Part shown: positions 15,322-23,398 of the stretch, piece by piece
Position numbering within the stretch: the first letter of the stretch is position 1
How the letters are laid out: the number at the start of each line of letters is the position of its first letter
Assembly: GCA_035578005.1 (NCBI GenBank)
Contig: DATJYK010000365.1
Coordinates: 1 to 43,133 of the forward strand
DNA: 43,133 nucleotides
Origin: Gp13-AA77 sp035578005
GTDB taxonomy: Bacteria > Acidobacteriota > Terriglobia > UBA7540
Direction: 5' to 3'
Notes under the pieces: model-generated
Told to the model about the DNA's origin: nothing
Databases searched by the model: none
The model's input: the letters and a program-made list of their open reading frames with translations, nothing else
Translations under genes and position numbers: made by a program

Positions 15322-17982
15322 CTACTCCGCACGCAGCATCAGGGCCGGGTCAATGCGCACGGCGCGGATCACCGGCGGCAACGCCGCGACCAGCGCAGCA
15401 ACCAGAATGGTGAACGCCGGCAGCGCCAGCATTCTGGGGTCGGTTGGCTTCACTTGGTAAAGTAGCGACTCGATGTAACGCACTGATGCAAAGCCGAGCG
15501 CGAGGCCTGCTAATGCGCCAGCGATCACCATTGAAAAAACGTCCGCCGTTACGCGCCGGGCGACGTCGCCAGCTTGAGCCCCGAGCGCCATGCGGATGGC
15601 CACTTCGCGCCGCCGCTGCAGCACGGAATAATCGAGTACGCCATAGAGTCCGACGCCTGCAAGCAAGAGCGCAACGACTCCAAAGAAAAATGCCAGCCTT
15701 GCCAGCAACCGCTCGCGAACTGTGTGGGACTGGTTGATCTCAAGCTGCGTGCGAACGTTAGACACCCTGAATTCGGGCCACCCGCGCGCAACCTCGCGGC
15801 GCAGAATGGAAGCCATAGCGAGTGGCTTTGCGCCAGCCGTGCGCACGATGAACGTCGCATACTGCTGGTCTTTAATTTCCGACGCATTCTTCGCATCGAG
15901 CGAACGGAACGGATAATAGGCCTGAGGCGGCATAGGCTCGTGCACATCCCGGTAACAAACGTCGCCGACGAGGCCGACGACCTCGAAGTGGGCACTGCTG
16001 CCGCCTGAGAACAGCATGTCAAACGATTTCCCGACCGGGTTTTCGCCGTTGAAGTACTCTTTGGCGAAAGTCTGGTTCACCAGCGCCGCGCCGGGGTAGG
16101 TGTCGCTGGGGCGGAAGTCGCGGCCGCCGATGAGCGGAATCTTCATGGTTTCTATCCAGCCGGGCGAGACGTTCATGAAGTGGCCGATCACCCCGTTCGG
16201 CGGCGCGCCATTAACGGAAACCATGTTGTTCCAGTCCATGCCGGCCATCAAGGGCGCGCTGGCGAGCGCCCCGCTTTCTACGCCGGGCACTTCCTGCAGA
16301 TGCCGCATCGTCTGGTCCCAGTAGGCCTGTGGCTGCGGCCGGCGCGCGACGGTATCAAGCGTCAGCAGGCGATCAGCAGAGAAGCCGGTGGGCCGGTTCG
16401 AGAGCCGCTGGAAAGTGGCTACGAAAAGGCCAGCTACAAAAAGCACCAGGAAGCAGAAGGCGGTCTGGACGCCAATGAGACCGTGCATCAGACGGCGCCG
16501 CGAGTGTGGGTCTTCACCGCCCTTCAGCGCGCTCACCGGTTGCACGGAGGAAGCGCGCAGAGCCGGCGCGAGACCGAACAGCAACATGACACCGACGGTG
16601 AGCGCGAGGCCGAATCCCACCACCCGCCAGTCCGCGGGAAGGAACAGGCGCGCCGGGTTATCGGACGGATTGATCATGCCCACCACGACCGGCGCAGACC
16701 ACCAGGCAAACAGTCCGCCGAGAGCTGCTGCTAGGAACGCTAACCAGGCGCTCTCCACCAGAACAAGCTGCACCAGGCGCCGCCGCCCGGCGCCAATCGA
16801 GACGCGCAACGCCATCTCGCGCGCCCGCGCGGCCGCCTGCGCGGTCATCAGATTGGCCACGTTGGCACACGCAATCAGCAGCACCAACGCCACCAGGACG
16901 CCGAGCGCCGCGAGCGAACTGCGATAGTCGCTCTGCAGGCCCGAAGCGCCCGAAGCCGCGGGCTCAAGTATCAGCGGGTGGTTCAGATACTCATCGATCT
17001 CGCGTTGGGACATTCCACGGAAGCCGTTGGCCCTGTCCCTTTCAAAGGCTCGGGAGGTGGCATCCAGCCTTGCGCGAAGAGGCTCCAGCGCGACTCCCGG
17101 ATTTACCCGCGCCAGCGTCCTCATCCACGTCCAATCCGGACGCACCGCACCCGGATGCATCATAGTGGGAACGAAGATGTCGATAATGGTTCCGGGCTCG
17201 GTGCCGGTAAACCGCTGCGGGCCAACGCCCACGATCTGGTAAACGTCGTTGCCCATCCGGAACGTTCGCCCGATCACCTTCGGGTCCTCACCGAAGCGAT
17301 GTTTCCAGTAGTCGTACGAGAGGACTGCATAAGGATGGGCGTGGGGCTTGAGGTCGTCGCTCTCGGTCAAGAGTCGGCCGAGAGTGGGCCGCAACCCGAA
17401 CGAACTGAACATCCATCCGGAGACATATTGCAGGTAAGCTTTCTCCATATCCTGATCTGAGCCATAGGTCACGTCGGCTCGCGCGGAATAGGAGATCGCA
17501 ATCAGCTCGGCTTCACCCTTCGCCGCGGCGCGCATGAGCTGGAAGTCCGGATAGGCCCAGCCGTCGAAGGTCTCAAACCCGCGTTCGGGATCAACTCCGG
17601 TGCGAGCGAGGGTGTACAACTGCTCCGGATGAGTGACAGGCAAAGGCCGCAGCAGCAGGGCGTCGATGAGCCGAAACGCCGAGGTGCAGGCGCCGATTCC
17701 CAGTGCAAGGGAGAGGATCGCCGCGGCCGAAGCCACTTTGTTCTTCGTGAGCTGGCGCCAGCCGAAGACGGCGTCGGCGCGCAGTGAGTCAAGCCAAACA
17801 ATCAGGCGGACGTCAAGGCTTTCTTCTCGCAACCGTAGCGCGGAACCCAGCGCACTGCGCGCTTCGCCGGCGTCCCGGCCGTGCTCGACGGCTTCCTCGA
17901 GGTGCGCCTGCAGTTCTTCATCGATTTCGCGGCTCAGGCGATCGGGACGAAGCACATTCGCAACGCGTGTCCACCACGACAT
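15322..17982 (-). CDS. ADOP-family permease, proximal copy of the tandem pair
   Basis: The 886-residue product has the same domain order as its downstream neighbour: cytoplasmic N-terminal helix (SREIDEELQAHLEEAVEHG), first membrane helix, periplasmic domain, three helices with MALRVSIGAGRRR, second periplasmic domain, three C-terminal helices and the ending IDPALMLRAE. The two proteins are nearly identical around the membrane helices and much less alike in the two periplasmic domains, so they arose by tandem duplication. The ATG at 17982 follows the padR stop with a single base between them, so translation is probably coupled and PadR controls both permeases. Confidence 0.93.
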   Translation of the reverse strand: MSWWTRVANVLRPDRLSREIDEELQAHLEEAVEHGRDAGEARSALGSALRLREESLDVRLIVWLDSLRADAVFGWRQLTKNKVASAAAILSLALGIGACTSAFRLIDALLLRPLPVTHPEQLYTLARTGVDPERGFETFDGWAYPDFQLMRAAAKGEAELIAISYSARADVTYGSDQDMEKAYLQYVSGWMFSSFGLRPTLGRLLTESDDLKPHAHPYAVLSYDYWKHRFGEDPKVIGRTFRMGNDVYQIVGVGPQRFTGTEPGTIIDIFVPTMMHPGAVRPDWTWMRTLARVNPGVALEPLRARLDATSRAFERDRANGFRGMSQREIDEYLNHPLILEPAASGASGLQSDYRSSLAALGVLVALVLLIACANVANLMTAQAAARAREMALRVSIGAGRRRLVQLVLVESAWLAFLAAALGGLFAWWSAPVVVGMINPSDNPARLFLPADWRVVGFGLALTVGVMLLFGLAPALRASSVQPVSALKGGEDPHSRRRLMHGLIGVQTAFCFLVLFVAGLFVATFQRLSNRPTGFSADRLLTLDTVARRPQPQAYWDQTMRHLQEVPGVESGALASAPLMAGMDWNNMVSVNGAPPNGVIGHFMNVSPGWIETMKIPLIGGRDFRPSDTYPGAALVNQTFAKEYFNGENPVGKSFDMLFSGGSSAHFEVVGLVGDVCYRDVHEPMPPQAYYPFRSLDAKNASEIKDQQYATFIVRTAGAKPLAMASILRREVARGWPEFRVSNVRTQLEINQSHTVRERLLARLAFFFGVVALLLAGVGLYGVLDYSVLQRRREVAIRMALGAQAGDVARRVTADVFSMVIAGALAGLALGFASVRYIESLLYQVKPTDPRMLALPAFTILVAALVAALPPVIRAVRIDPALMLRAE

Positions 17983-17983
17983 A

Positions 17984-18313
17984 TCAGGCCATCCTCAAAA
18001 CGCGATTTACCGCTGCGGTCACCGCTTGCCAGCGCGATTCCGCCGCCGCAAGCTGCTTCCTGCCGGCCCCCGTCAGTTCATAGAGGCGCGCCCGCCGGCC
18101 ACTTTCCTTCGTAATCCATTTCGCACGGATCCAGCCGGATTCCTCCATACGATGAAGAGCCGGGTAGAGCGAACCTTCCTCCGCCCGAAGCACGTCGCCG
18201 GACATATCCTGGATTGCCGACATGATGGCGTAGCCGTGCAATTGCGGCCGGCGGGAGAGAATCTTCAGCACCAGCAGATCGAGCGAACCTTGAAGAGCAT
18301 CTGGGTTTCGCAT
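17984..18313 (-). CDS. PadR-family transcriptional regulator
   Basis: The 109-residue protein is a winged-helix repressor of the short PadR type: DALQGSLDLLVLKILSRRP at the N-terminus, the recognition region YAIMSAIQDMSGDVLRAEEG, then SLYPALHRMEESGWI and the wing RRARLYELTGAGRKQL. PadR regulators usually bind a palindrome at their own promoter and release it on binding an aromatic or drug-like ligand. It leads the operon padR-ADOP-ADOP, a common arrangement in acidobacteria. An inverted repeat overlaps its -10 box, so autorepression is likely. The ATG at 18313 has no Shine-Dalgarno site and lies only about seven bases from the expected transcription start. Confidence 0.93.
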   Translation of the reverse strand: MRNPDALQGSLDLLVLKILSRRPQLHGYAIMSAIQDMSGDVLRAEEGSLYPALHRMEESGWIRAKWITKESGRRARLYELTGAGRKQLAAAESRWQAVTAAVNRVLRMA

Positions 18314-18314
18314 A

Positions 18315-18354
18315 CTAAGACATCATAGTATATAGACGTCTTAGGCTGTGTCAA
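18315..18354 (-). promoter_or_regulatory. padR promoter with overlapping operator
   Basis: Reading on the minus strand, TTGACA (18354-18349) is followed after 16 bases by TATACT (18332-18327), a near-consensus sigma-70 promoter. The inverted repeat CTAAGAC...GTCTTAG (18315-18321 and 18338-18344, with nine of the ten outer base pairs matching) is centred on the -10 box, where a dimeric repressor would block polymerase. The expected transcript starts near 18320, only about seven bases before the padR ATG. Confidence 0.8.
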
Positions 18355-18371
18355 GTTAGCAGAATGGGCCG

Positions 18372-19775
18372 CTACACGGTGTTGTGAGGCAAAGAGAGCG
18401 AACCGTCGCGCTTGTGCAGGACTGCCGAAATCCCACGCTTCGGCTGCAGGGTAATGCTGGGTAAGAGCTCGAGCTTGAATCCCGGCGTCAGTGACAAGCG
18501 GAATCTCTGCGCCAGCGCTGCCAGAAGGAGGGTGATTTCCATTTTCGCGAAGGCCGCGCCAATGCAGGTCCGCTGGCCGCCTCCGAAGGGAAAGTACGCG
18601 AACTTCGGCAGTTGCTTTTCAAACTCCGCCGTCCATCGCTCCGGAACAAATTCGTGGGGCCGATCAAACAGAATACGATCGCGATGAGCAACCCACTGGC
18701 TCATCACCACGGTTGTGCCAGCGGGCAGCGTGTAACCTCCCAGTTCGACCGGCCGTATGGCTTGACGAACGAATGCCCAGACGGGAGGATACAAACGGAG
18801 CGCCTCCTTAATGACCTTCTCCGTGTGGGTCAGCCTGGGTAAGTCGTCGAGGGCTGGTGGCCGGTCTTCCAATACCTCATCAATCTCCTTTGCCATTCTC
18901 GCCTGAGCTTCCCGGTGCAGCGCCAGCAAGTACGAGACGTACGAGAGAGCCAGGGCGGTGGTCTCAGAGCCTGTGAAGATCAACGTGACAACTTCGTCCC
19001 GCACTTGCCGGTCACTCATGGAAGTCCCGTCCTCGTCCCTGGCTTGGAGCAGCACGGAAAGGAGGTCCGTGCCCTGCTGAGCGCTGGCCCGACGCTGGCG
19101 AATGATTCCGTAGATGGACTGGTCCAGCCGGTGCGTAGTCCAGAGATAGCGCAAATTGCGCGGCGTTGGGAAATACTTGAGGGCGTGCATGGGCGCGATG
19201 CCGCGGGAATTCCGCAGTTGGCCGGCGCGCGCGGCCGCAATTAATCGATCCTGATGGCCGGCGGCATCAACGTCGAAAAGCACATGACTGACGATTTCCA
19301 GAGTGAGGCGTGTCATGTCGCGGTAGAGGTCACGAACCTTTCCCGGCCTCCAATGCGCCATCGTCTCCTGCGCGTGCCTCACCATGATCTCGGCGTAGTG
19401 GCCGATGCTCCGGCGGTGAAACGCCGGCTGCATCAAGTATCGCTGGCGGCGCCACAGCTCGCCCTCGCTTGTCAGCAACCCATCGCCTAAGAAGCGCTTG
19501 TTGCCCACCAGTGCCAGGCCGTGAACAAAATTCTGGCTTTGAGTTACCAGAACGTCTTCGATGAGATCGGGGCGGCTCACTACACAGAAGCCGAGGCCCA
19601 GGGCGCGCGCGTAAAACATGCCGTCGTATTCGTGTGCCCAGGCTACGACCCTGGCGAGGCCGTCGCGTCTGAGCATGGGCAAACTACCGATCCACCAGCG
19701 GCCTTTGGGGCCCAGAGGCAGCGGCGGCTCGGGTTTCATCGCTAGCGGCGGATTTGCCCCGGCCGTGATGGACAA
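18372..19775 (-). CDS. Cytochrome P450 monooxygenase
   Basis: This haem-thiolate enzyme inserts oxygen from O2 into an organic substrate with electrons from a redox partner. Of the 467 residues, the I-helix shows IFTGSETTA, the K-helix EALR in KVIKEALRLYPP, and the haem loop FPFGGGQRTCIG puts the axial cysteine at residue 404. The PERW motif is also present. It has no membrane anchor and resembles bacterial members of the CYP4/CYP102 haem-domain group, which often hydroxylate fatty acids or terpenoids, but the substrate cannot be read from sequence. The start is TTG at 19775, supported by AGGAGG five bases upstream. No ferredoxin or reductase gene lies beside it. Confidence 0.94.
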   Translation of the reverse strand: MSITAGANPPLAMKPEPPLPLGPKGRWWIGSLPMLRRDGLARVVAWAHEYDGMFYARALGLGFCVVSRPDLIEDVLVTQSQNFVHGLALVGNKRFLGDGLLTSEGELWRRQRYLMQPAFHRRSIGHYAEIMVRHAQETMAHWRPGKVRDLYRDMTRLTLEIVSHVLFDVDAAGHQDRLIAAARAGQLRNSRGIAPMHALKYFPTPRNLRYLWTTHRLDQSIYGIIRQRRASAQQGTDLLSVLLQARDEDGTSMSDRQVRDEVVTLIFTGSETTALALSYVSYLLALHREAQARMAKEIDEVLEDRPPALDDLPRLTHTEKVIKEALRLYPPVWAFVRQAIRPVELGGYTLPAGTTVVMSQWVAHRDRILFDRPHEFVPERWTAEFEKQLPKFAYFPFGGGQRTCIGAAFAKMEITLLLAALAQRFRLSLTPGFKLELLPSITLQPKRGISAVLHKRDGSLSLPHNTV

Positions 19776-19996
19776 ACCCCCCTCCTGTGCCGTACCACTG
19801 GCTATCCGGTGGCACTCAACCTGATAAGCGACGTCTTGCGGACAATAACCTCACCCCGCCTTCCCTATTCCTTCAAGGCTTTCGGGCGCTAACCGTCGGA
19901 AGTCTCGCGAGCTGACATGCTGTACAATCTCTCCGCCGGCCGCGGAGTCTGCCGCTTGAGAAACAAGAGGGCAACGAGCGGATGTGGCGGGCAACA
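19776..19996. other. Intergenic region
   Basis: This 221-base gap lies between two minus-strand genes, PPK2 downstream and P450 upstream. The P450 ribosome site AGGAGG is at its left edge on the minus strand. No promoter, hairpin or small gene was recognised in the rest. Confidence 0.4.
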
Positions 19997-20845
19997 TTAT
20001 GACCTTTCCATGCTCTCCTCCTCGGCCTGGTGGTACTGTTTGCGGATTGCATCCAGGTCAACCTGCGGTTGAGGCATCTTCATGCGCAAGTCTTCCAAGG
20101 TGGCGGCCACGATCTGGGAAACCGCAAGATTGCGGAACCACTTGTGGTTGGAGGGAATAATATACCAGGGCGCGTGCTTGGTGCTGGTTTCAGCAAACAC
20201 ATCCTCGAAGGCTTTCGTGTAGGCGTCCCAGTACTCTCGCTCCTTGTAGTCGGCTTCGCTAATCTTCCAGTTGCGCGCAGGGTCGTCGAGCCGCTGCCGG
20301 AAGCGTTCCAGTTGCTCGTCCCGGCTGATGTGCAGGAAAAGTTTGACAACGTGGGTATTGCTCTCACGACGGAGCAACTTCTCAAAGTTGTTGATGAACT
20401 CATAGCGTCGCCGCCAGACTTCCTTGGGCGCCAACCGATGAACTCGCACCACCAACACGTCTTCGTAATAAGAACGGTTGAAGATGGCCACCTCGCCCTT
20501 GCCCGGCGTGTGGGGATGAATGCGCCAGAGAAAATCGTGGTTAAGATCCGCCTCCGTCGGCTTCTTGAACCCGACGACCGTTGTACCTTGCGGGTTCAGG
20601 GCGCTTAACACGTGATTCACGGCTCCGTCCTTGCCGGCTGCGTCGAGCGCCTGCAGGACGATCAGCAGCGAATGCTTCTTCTCCGCGTAGAGGAGGAATT
20701 GAAGCTCGCGGAGCTTCTCCAGGTGTCTCTGGATCTCGGGCTGAGCCTCCTTCTCGGAAGCTTGTTTGCCCCTGTAGGCGGGGTCGATGTTGCCCAACTT
20801 CACCCTCGTCCCCGGCTCCACAATCAACCTCTTTCGATAGTCCAT
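19997..20845 (-). CDS. ppk2: Polyphosphate kinase 2 family nucleotide phosphotransferase
   Basis: PPK2 enzymes use inorganic polyphosphate to phosphorylate AMP, ADP or GDP, or work in reverse. The 282-residue protein has a Walker A loop LQALDAAGKDGAVNHV near residue 65, the lid block WRIHPHTPGKGEVAIFNRSYYEDV with the Walker B aspartate, and RFRQRLDDPARNWKISEADY followed by WYIIPSNHKWFRNLAVSQI. These agree with the TIGR03709-type single-domain PPK2s (class I/III-like). The start is ATG at 20845 with GAAAGGA upstream; the longer open frame to 20914 has no family support. Substrate choice between AMP and ADP cannot be decided by eye. Confidence 0.92.
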   Translation of the reverse strand: MDYRKRLIVEPGTRVKLGNIDPAYRGKQASEKEAQPEIQRHLEKLRELQFLLYAEKKHSLLIVLQALDAAGKDGAVNHVLSALNPQGTTVVGFKKPTEADLNHDFLWRIHPHTPGKGEVAIFNRSYYEDVLVVRVHRLAPKEVWRRRYEFINNFEKLLRRESNTHVVKLFLHISRDEQLERFRQRLDDPARNWKISEADYKEREYWDAYTKAFEDVFAETSTKHAPWYIIPSNHKWFRNLAVSQIVAATLEDLRMKMPQPQVDLDAIRKQYHQAEEESMERS

Positions 20846-21154
20846 AGTTCGATCTGTCCTTTCTTCCCGTCTGTCATGGATGAGGGCCGGCCTGGTGCCG
20901 TGATAGACCCCCAATATAACCGATCATTGGCCTCGAGAAGGTCGGCGTCAGCGGGGCTGCCGTAAGAGTGACTGGCGTCACTGCGGCTTGGGACTCCCCT
21001 TTTCTATAAAGAGTTTTGATAGGTTGTCTGCTACGCGAGCAGCGGTCGAGTCCACAAGTGGCGGCGCTCCGCAGAAGTGATAGAGCGGCGAACATGCGCC
21101 GCAGACGAAACGCTTACCGATGTTGGAGGGCAAATCCGGAATCGAGGAGGATGT
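20846..21154. other. Intergenic region between divergent ppk2 and fhs
   Basis: This 309-base gap must hold the promoters of two divergent genes. It ends in an excellent ribosome site (GAGGAGG at 21144-21150) for fhs. No clear -10/-35 pair, riboswitch-like fold or small gene was recognised. An in-frame open extension of fhs begins at 21077 but lacks a ribosome site and family similarity. Confidence 0.5.
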
Positions 21155-23071
21155 ATGATTAGCACTATGGAGTTTCACAAGCTGGGGCAGGTTCCTGCCA
21201 GTGTTCCACCAGACATTGAGATCTCCCAGTCTGTTACACCGCTCCCAATAGACCGCATCGCGGCGGAGGCGGGCATTCTGCCGGAAGAACTGGAGCTTTA
21301 CGGTAAGACCAAAGCGAAGGTTCACCTGTCTGTTCGAGATCGCCTGCAGCAAGTTCCGAACGGAAAGTACGTGGTGGTCACGGCGATCACTCCAACGCCA
21401 CTCGGCGAGGGCAAGACCACCACGACCGTCGGACTGAGCCAAGCGCTGGGATCTCATCTCGGCAAGAAAGTGTTCACCTGTATTCGGCAGCCGAGCCAGG
21501 GGCCCACGTTTGGAATCAAGGGTGGCGCGGCCGGCGGCGGGTACAGCCAGATCATCCCCATGGAGGATTTCAATCTCCATCTCACCGGCGACATTCATGC
21601 CATCACCGCCGCCAATAACCTGCTGGCCGCTGCCATTGACACGCGCATCTTCCATGAGCGAACGACGCCGTCAGACGAAGTGCTGTTTGACAGGCTGTGT
21701 CCTGCCGCGAAGGACGGAAGCCGCCGCTTCTCGGACGTTATGCTGCGCCGGCTGCGCAAGCTGGGCATCTACGAGACGGACCCCAATCAACTGAAGCCAG
21801 AGGACCGGCGGCGCTTCGCGCGCCTGGAGATTGACCCTGAAAGCGTCACCTGGCGGAGGGTGCTCGACACCAATGACCGCTTGCTGCGCCAGATCACAAT
21901 CGGCCAGGGCCCCGAGGAAAAGGGACTGACGCGAGTGACGGGTTTCGACATCGCGGTAGCCAGCGAGATCATGGCAGTACTCGCGCTCAGCACGGATTTG
22001 CAGGACCTGCGCGAGCGTCTGGGGCGAATGGTGATCGGCACGGACCGCGCGGGTACGCCTGTGACCGCGGACGATGTGGGAGTGGGCGGTGCGCTGGCGG
22101 TTCTGATGAAAGATGCGCTGATGCCCAACCTCATGCAGACGCTTGAGGGAACGCCAGCCTTTGTGCACGCCGGGCCCTTCGCCAACATCGCGCACGGTAA
22201 TTCGTCCGTGGTGGCAGATCAGATCGCGCTCAAGCTGGTGGGGCCCGAAGGGTACGTGCTCACCGAAGCGGGGTTCGGCGCCGACATCGGGTTCGAGAAA
22301 TTCTGCAACATCAAGTGCCGCACCAGCGGCCTGGCGCCGGATTGCGCCGTGCTGGTGGCAACCATCCGCGCGCTCAAGATGCACGGGGGCGGTCCCAAAG
22401 TAGTAGCTGGGCGTCCCTTGCCCTCCGCCTACACTGAAGAGAACCTCGGGCTGGTGGAACGCGGCTGCGGGAATCTGGGAAAGATGATCGAGAACGTGCG
22501 CCGCTATGGGATCCCGGTGGTGGTGGCCATCAATCAGTTCAAGGATGACACGCCGGCAGAGATCGAGCTCGTGCGGCGTTACGCACTCTCCGCAGGCGCC
22601 CAGGACGCCGTACCGACCTATCATTGGGCTGAGGGCGGCGCGGGTGCGGTGGAACTGGCTGAGGCTGTCATCTCCGCCTGCCAGAAAGGCAGCCATTTCG
22701 AGTTTCTTTATCCTCTGGAAGCCAGCATCAAATATAAAATCGGCGTTATCGTTCGCGAAATGTACGGGGGCACTGGCGTTCAGTACACGCCCGAGGCGGA
22801 ACGGAAGATCGCCCTCTATACGCAGTGCGGATTTGACGGGTTGCCCATTTGTATGGCCAAAACCCACCTCAGCCTCAGCCACGATCCCGAACTCAAGGGT
22901 GTTCCCACGGGATTCGTGGTACCGGTGCGAGACGTTCGCGCCAGCGTGGGGGCCGGCTTTCTGTATCCGTTGCTCGGCGCCATGAGCACCATGCCGGGCC
23001 TACCGACCCGGCCGATTTACTACGAAATCGACATCGACCCGCAGACCGAGCGCGTGATCGGGCTGTCATAG
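21155..23071 (+). CDS. fhs: Formate-tetrahydrofolate ligase (long, eukaryote-like form)
   Basis: The enzyme makes 10-formyl-tetrahydrofolate from formate, ATP and tetrahydrofolate. The P-loop TPLGEGKTTTT is at residues 81-91; further family blocks are RQPSQGPTFGIKGGAAGGGY, LTGDIHAITAANNLLAAA and the ending GAMSTMPGLPTRPIYYEIDID. At 638 residues it is about 80 longer than the usual bacterial enzyme. As recalled, its segments VPPDIEISQ, ITIGQGPEEKG and KTHLSLSHDPELKGVPTGF closely follow the synthetase domain of eukaryotic C1-tetrahydrofolate synthase. The ATG at 21155 is four bases after GAGGAGG. It acts with folC in one-carbon supply. Confidence 0.95.
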   Translation: MISTMEFHKLGQVPASVPPDIEISQSVTPLPIDRIAAEAGILPEELELYGKTKAKVHLSVRDRLQQVPNGKYVVVTAITPTPLGEGKTTTTVGLSQALGSHLGKKVFTCIRQPSQGPTFGIKGGAAGGGYSQIIPMEDFNLHLTGDIHAITAANNLLAAAIDTRIFHERTTPSDEVLFDRLCPAAKDGSRRFSDVMLRRLRKLGIYETDPNQLKPEDRRRFARLEIDPESVTWRRVLDTNDRLLRQITIGQGPEEKGLTRVTGFDIAVASEIMAVLALSTDLQDLRERLGRMVIGTDRAGTPVTADDVGVGGALAVLMKDALMPNLMQTLEGTPAFVHAGPFANIAHGNSSVVADQIALKLVGPEGYVLTEAGFGADIGFEKFCNIKCRTSGLAPDCAVLVATIRALKMHGGGPKVVAGRPLPSAYTEENLGLVERGCGNLGKMIENVRRYGIPVVVAINQFKDDTPAEIELVRRYALSAGAQDAVPTYHWAEGGAGAVELAEAVISACQKGSHFEFLYPLEASIKYKIGVIVREMYGGTGVQYTPEAERKIALYTQCGFDGLPICMAKTHLSLSHDPELKGVPTGFVVPVRDVRASVGAGFLYPLLGAMSTMPGLPTRPIYYEIDIDPQTERVIGLS

Positions 23072-23398
23072 CGGGCGGCCACGATTAGGAGGTCACGGAC
23101 GCGCCCTGCGGCTGAGCTCCCGCTAAAGCTCGCGACAGCACTACGCATCCCGAATCCCACCAGACGTAGCTCACCAGCCGGAAACAGACGCCATCAGAGC
23201 ATTAGGTCATCGTAACCCCCAATCGCACCCGCCTTGCGGCCTACACGGCCTACAACAGCCTACAACGGCCTACAACGGCCATTTGCGCGCACAGGGTCGG
23301 CAAGCGTATGATGCGGGGCGGCGTTGGAGTCGAAGACGGAAGTTTCGTCCGATTCCTGCTTGCTTGTGGTGAAGTGCGACTTACCTCGGAGGACCTCG
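23072..23398. other. Intergenic region with a 10-bp tandem repeat
   Basis: This 327-base gap has no supported gene. At 23238-23280 the unit ggcctacaac is repeated in tandem about four times with one or two changes (first unit one base short). A good ribosome site (CGGAGGA, 23387-23393) for the M14 peptidase lies at the right end. The open frame that starts at 23324 upstream of the real start is ignored because the signal peptide begins at 23399. Confidence 0.65.
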
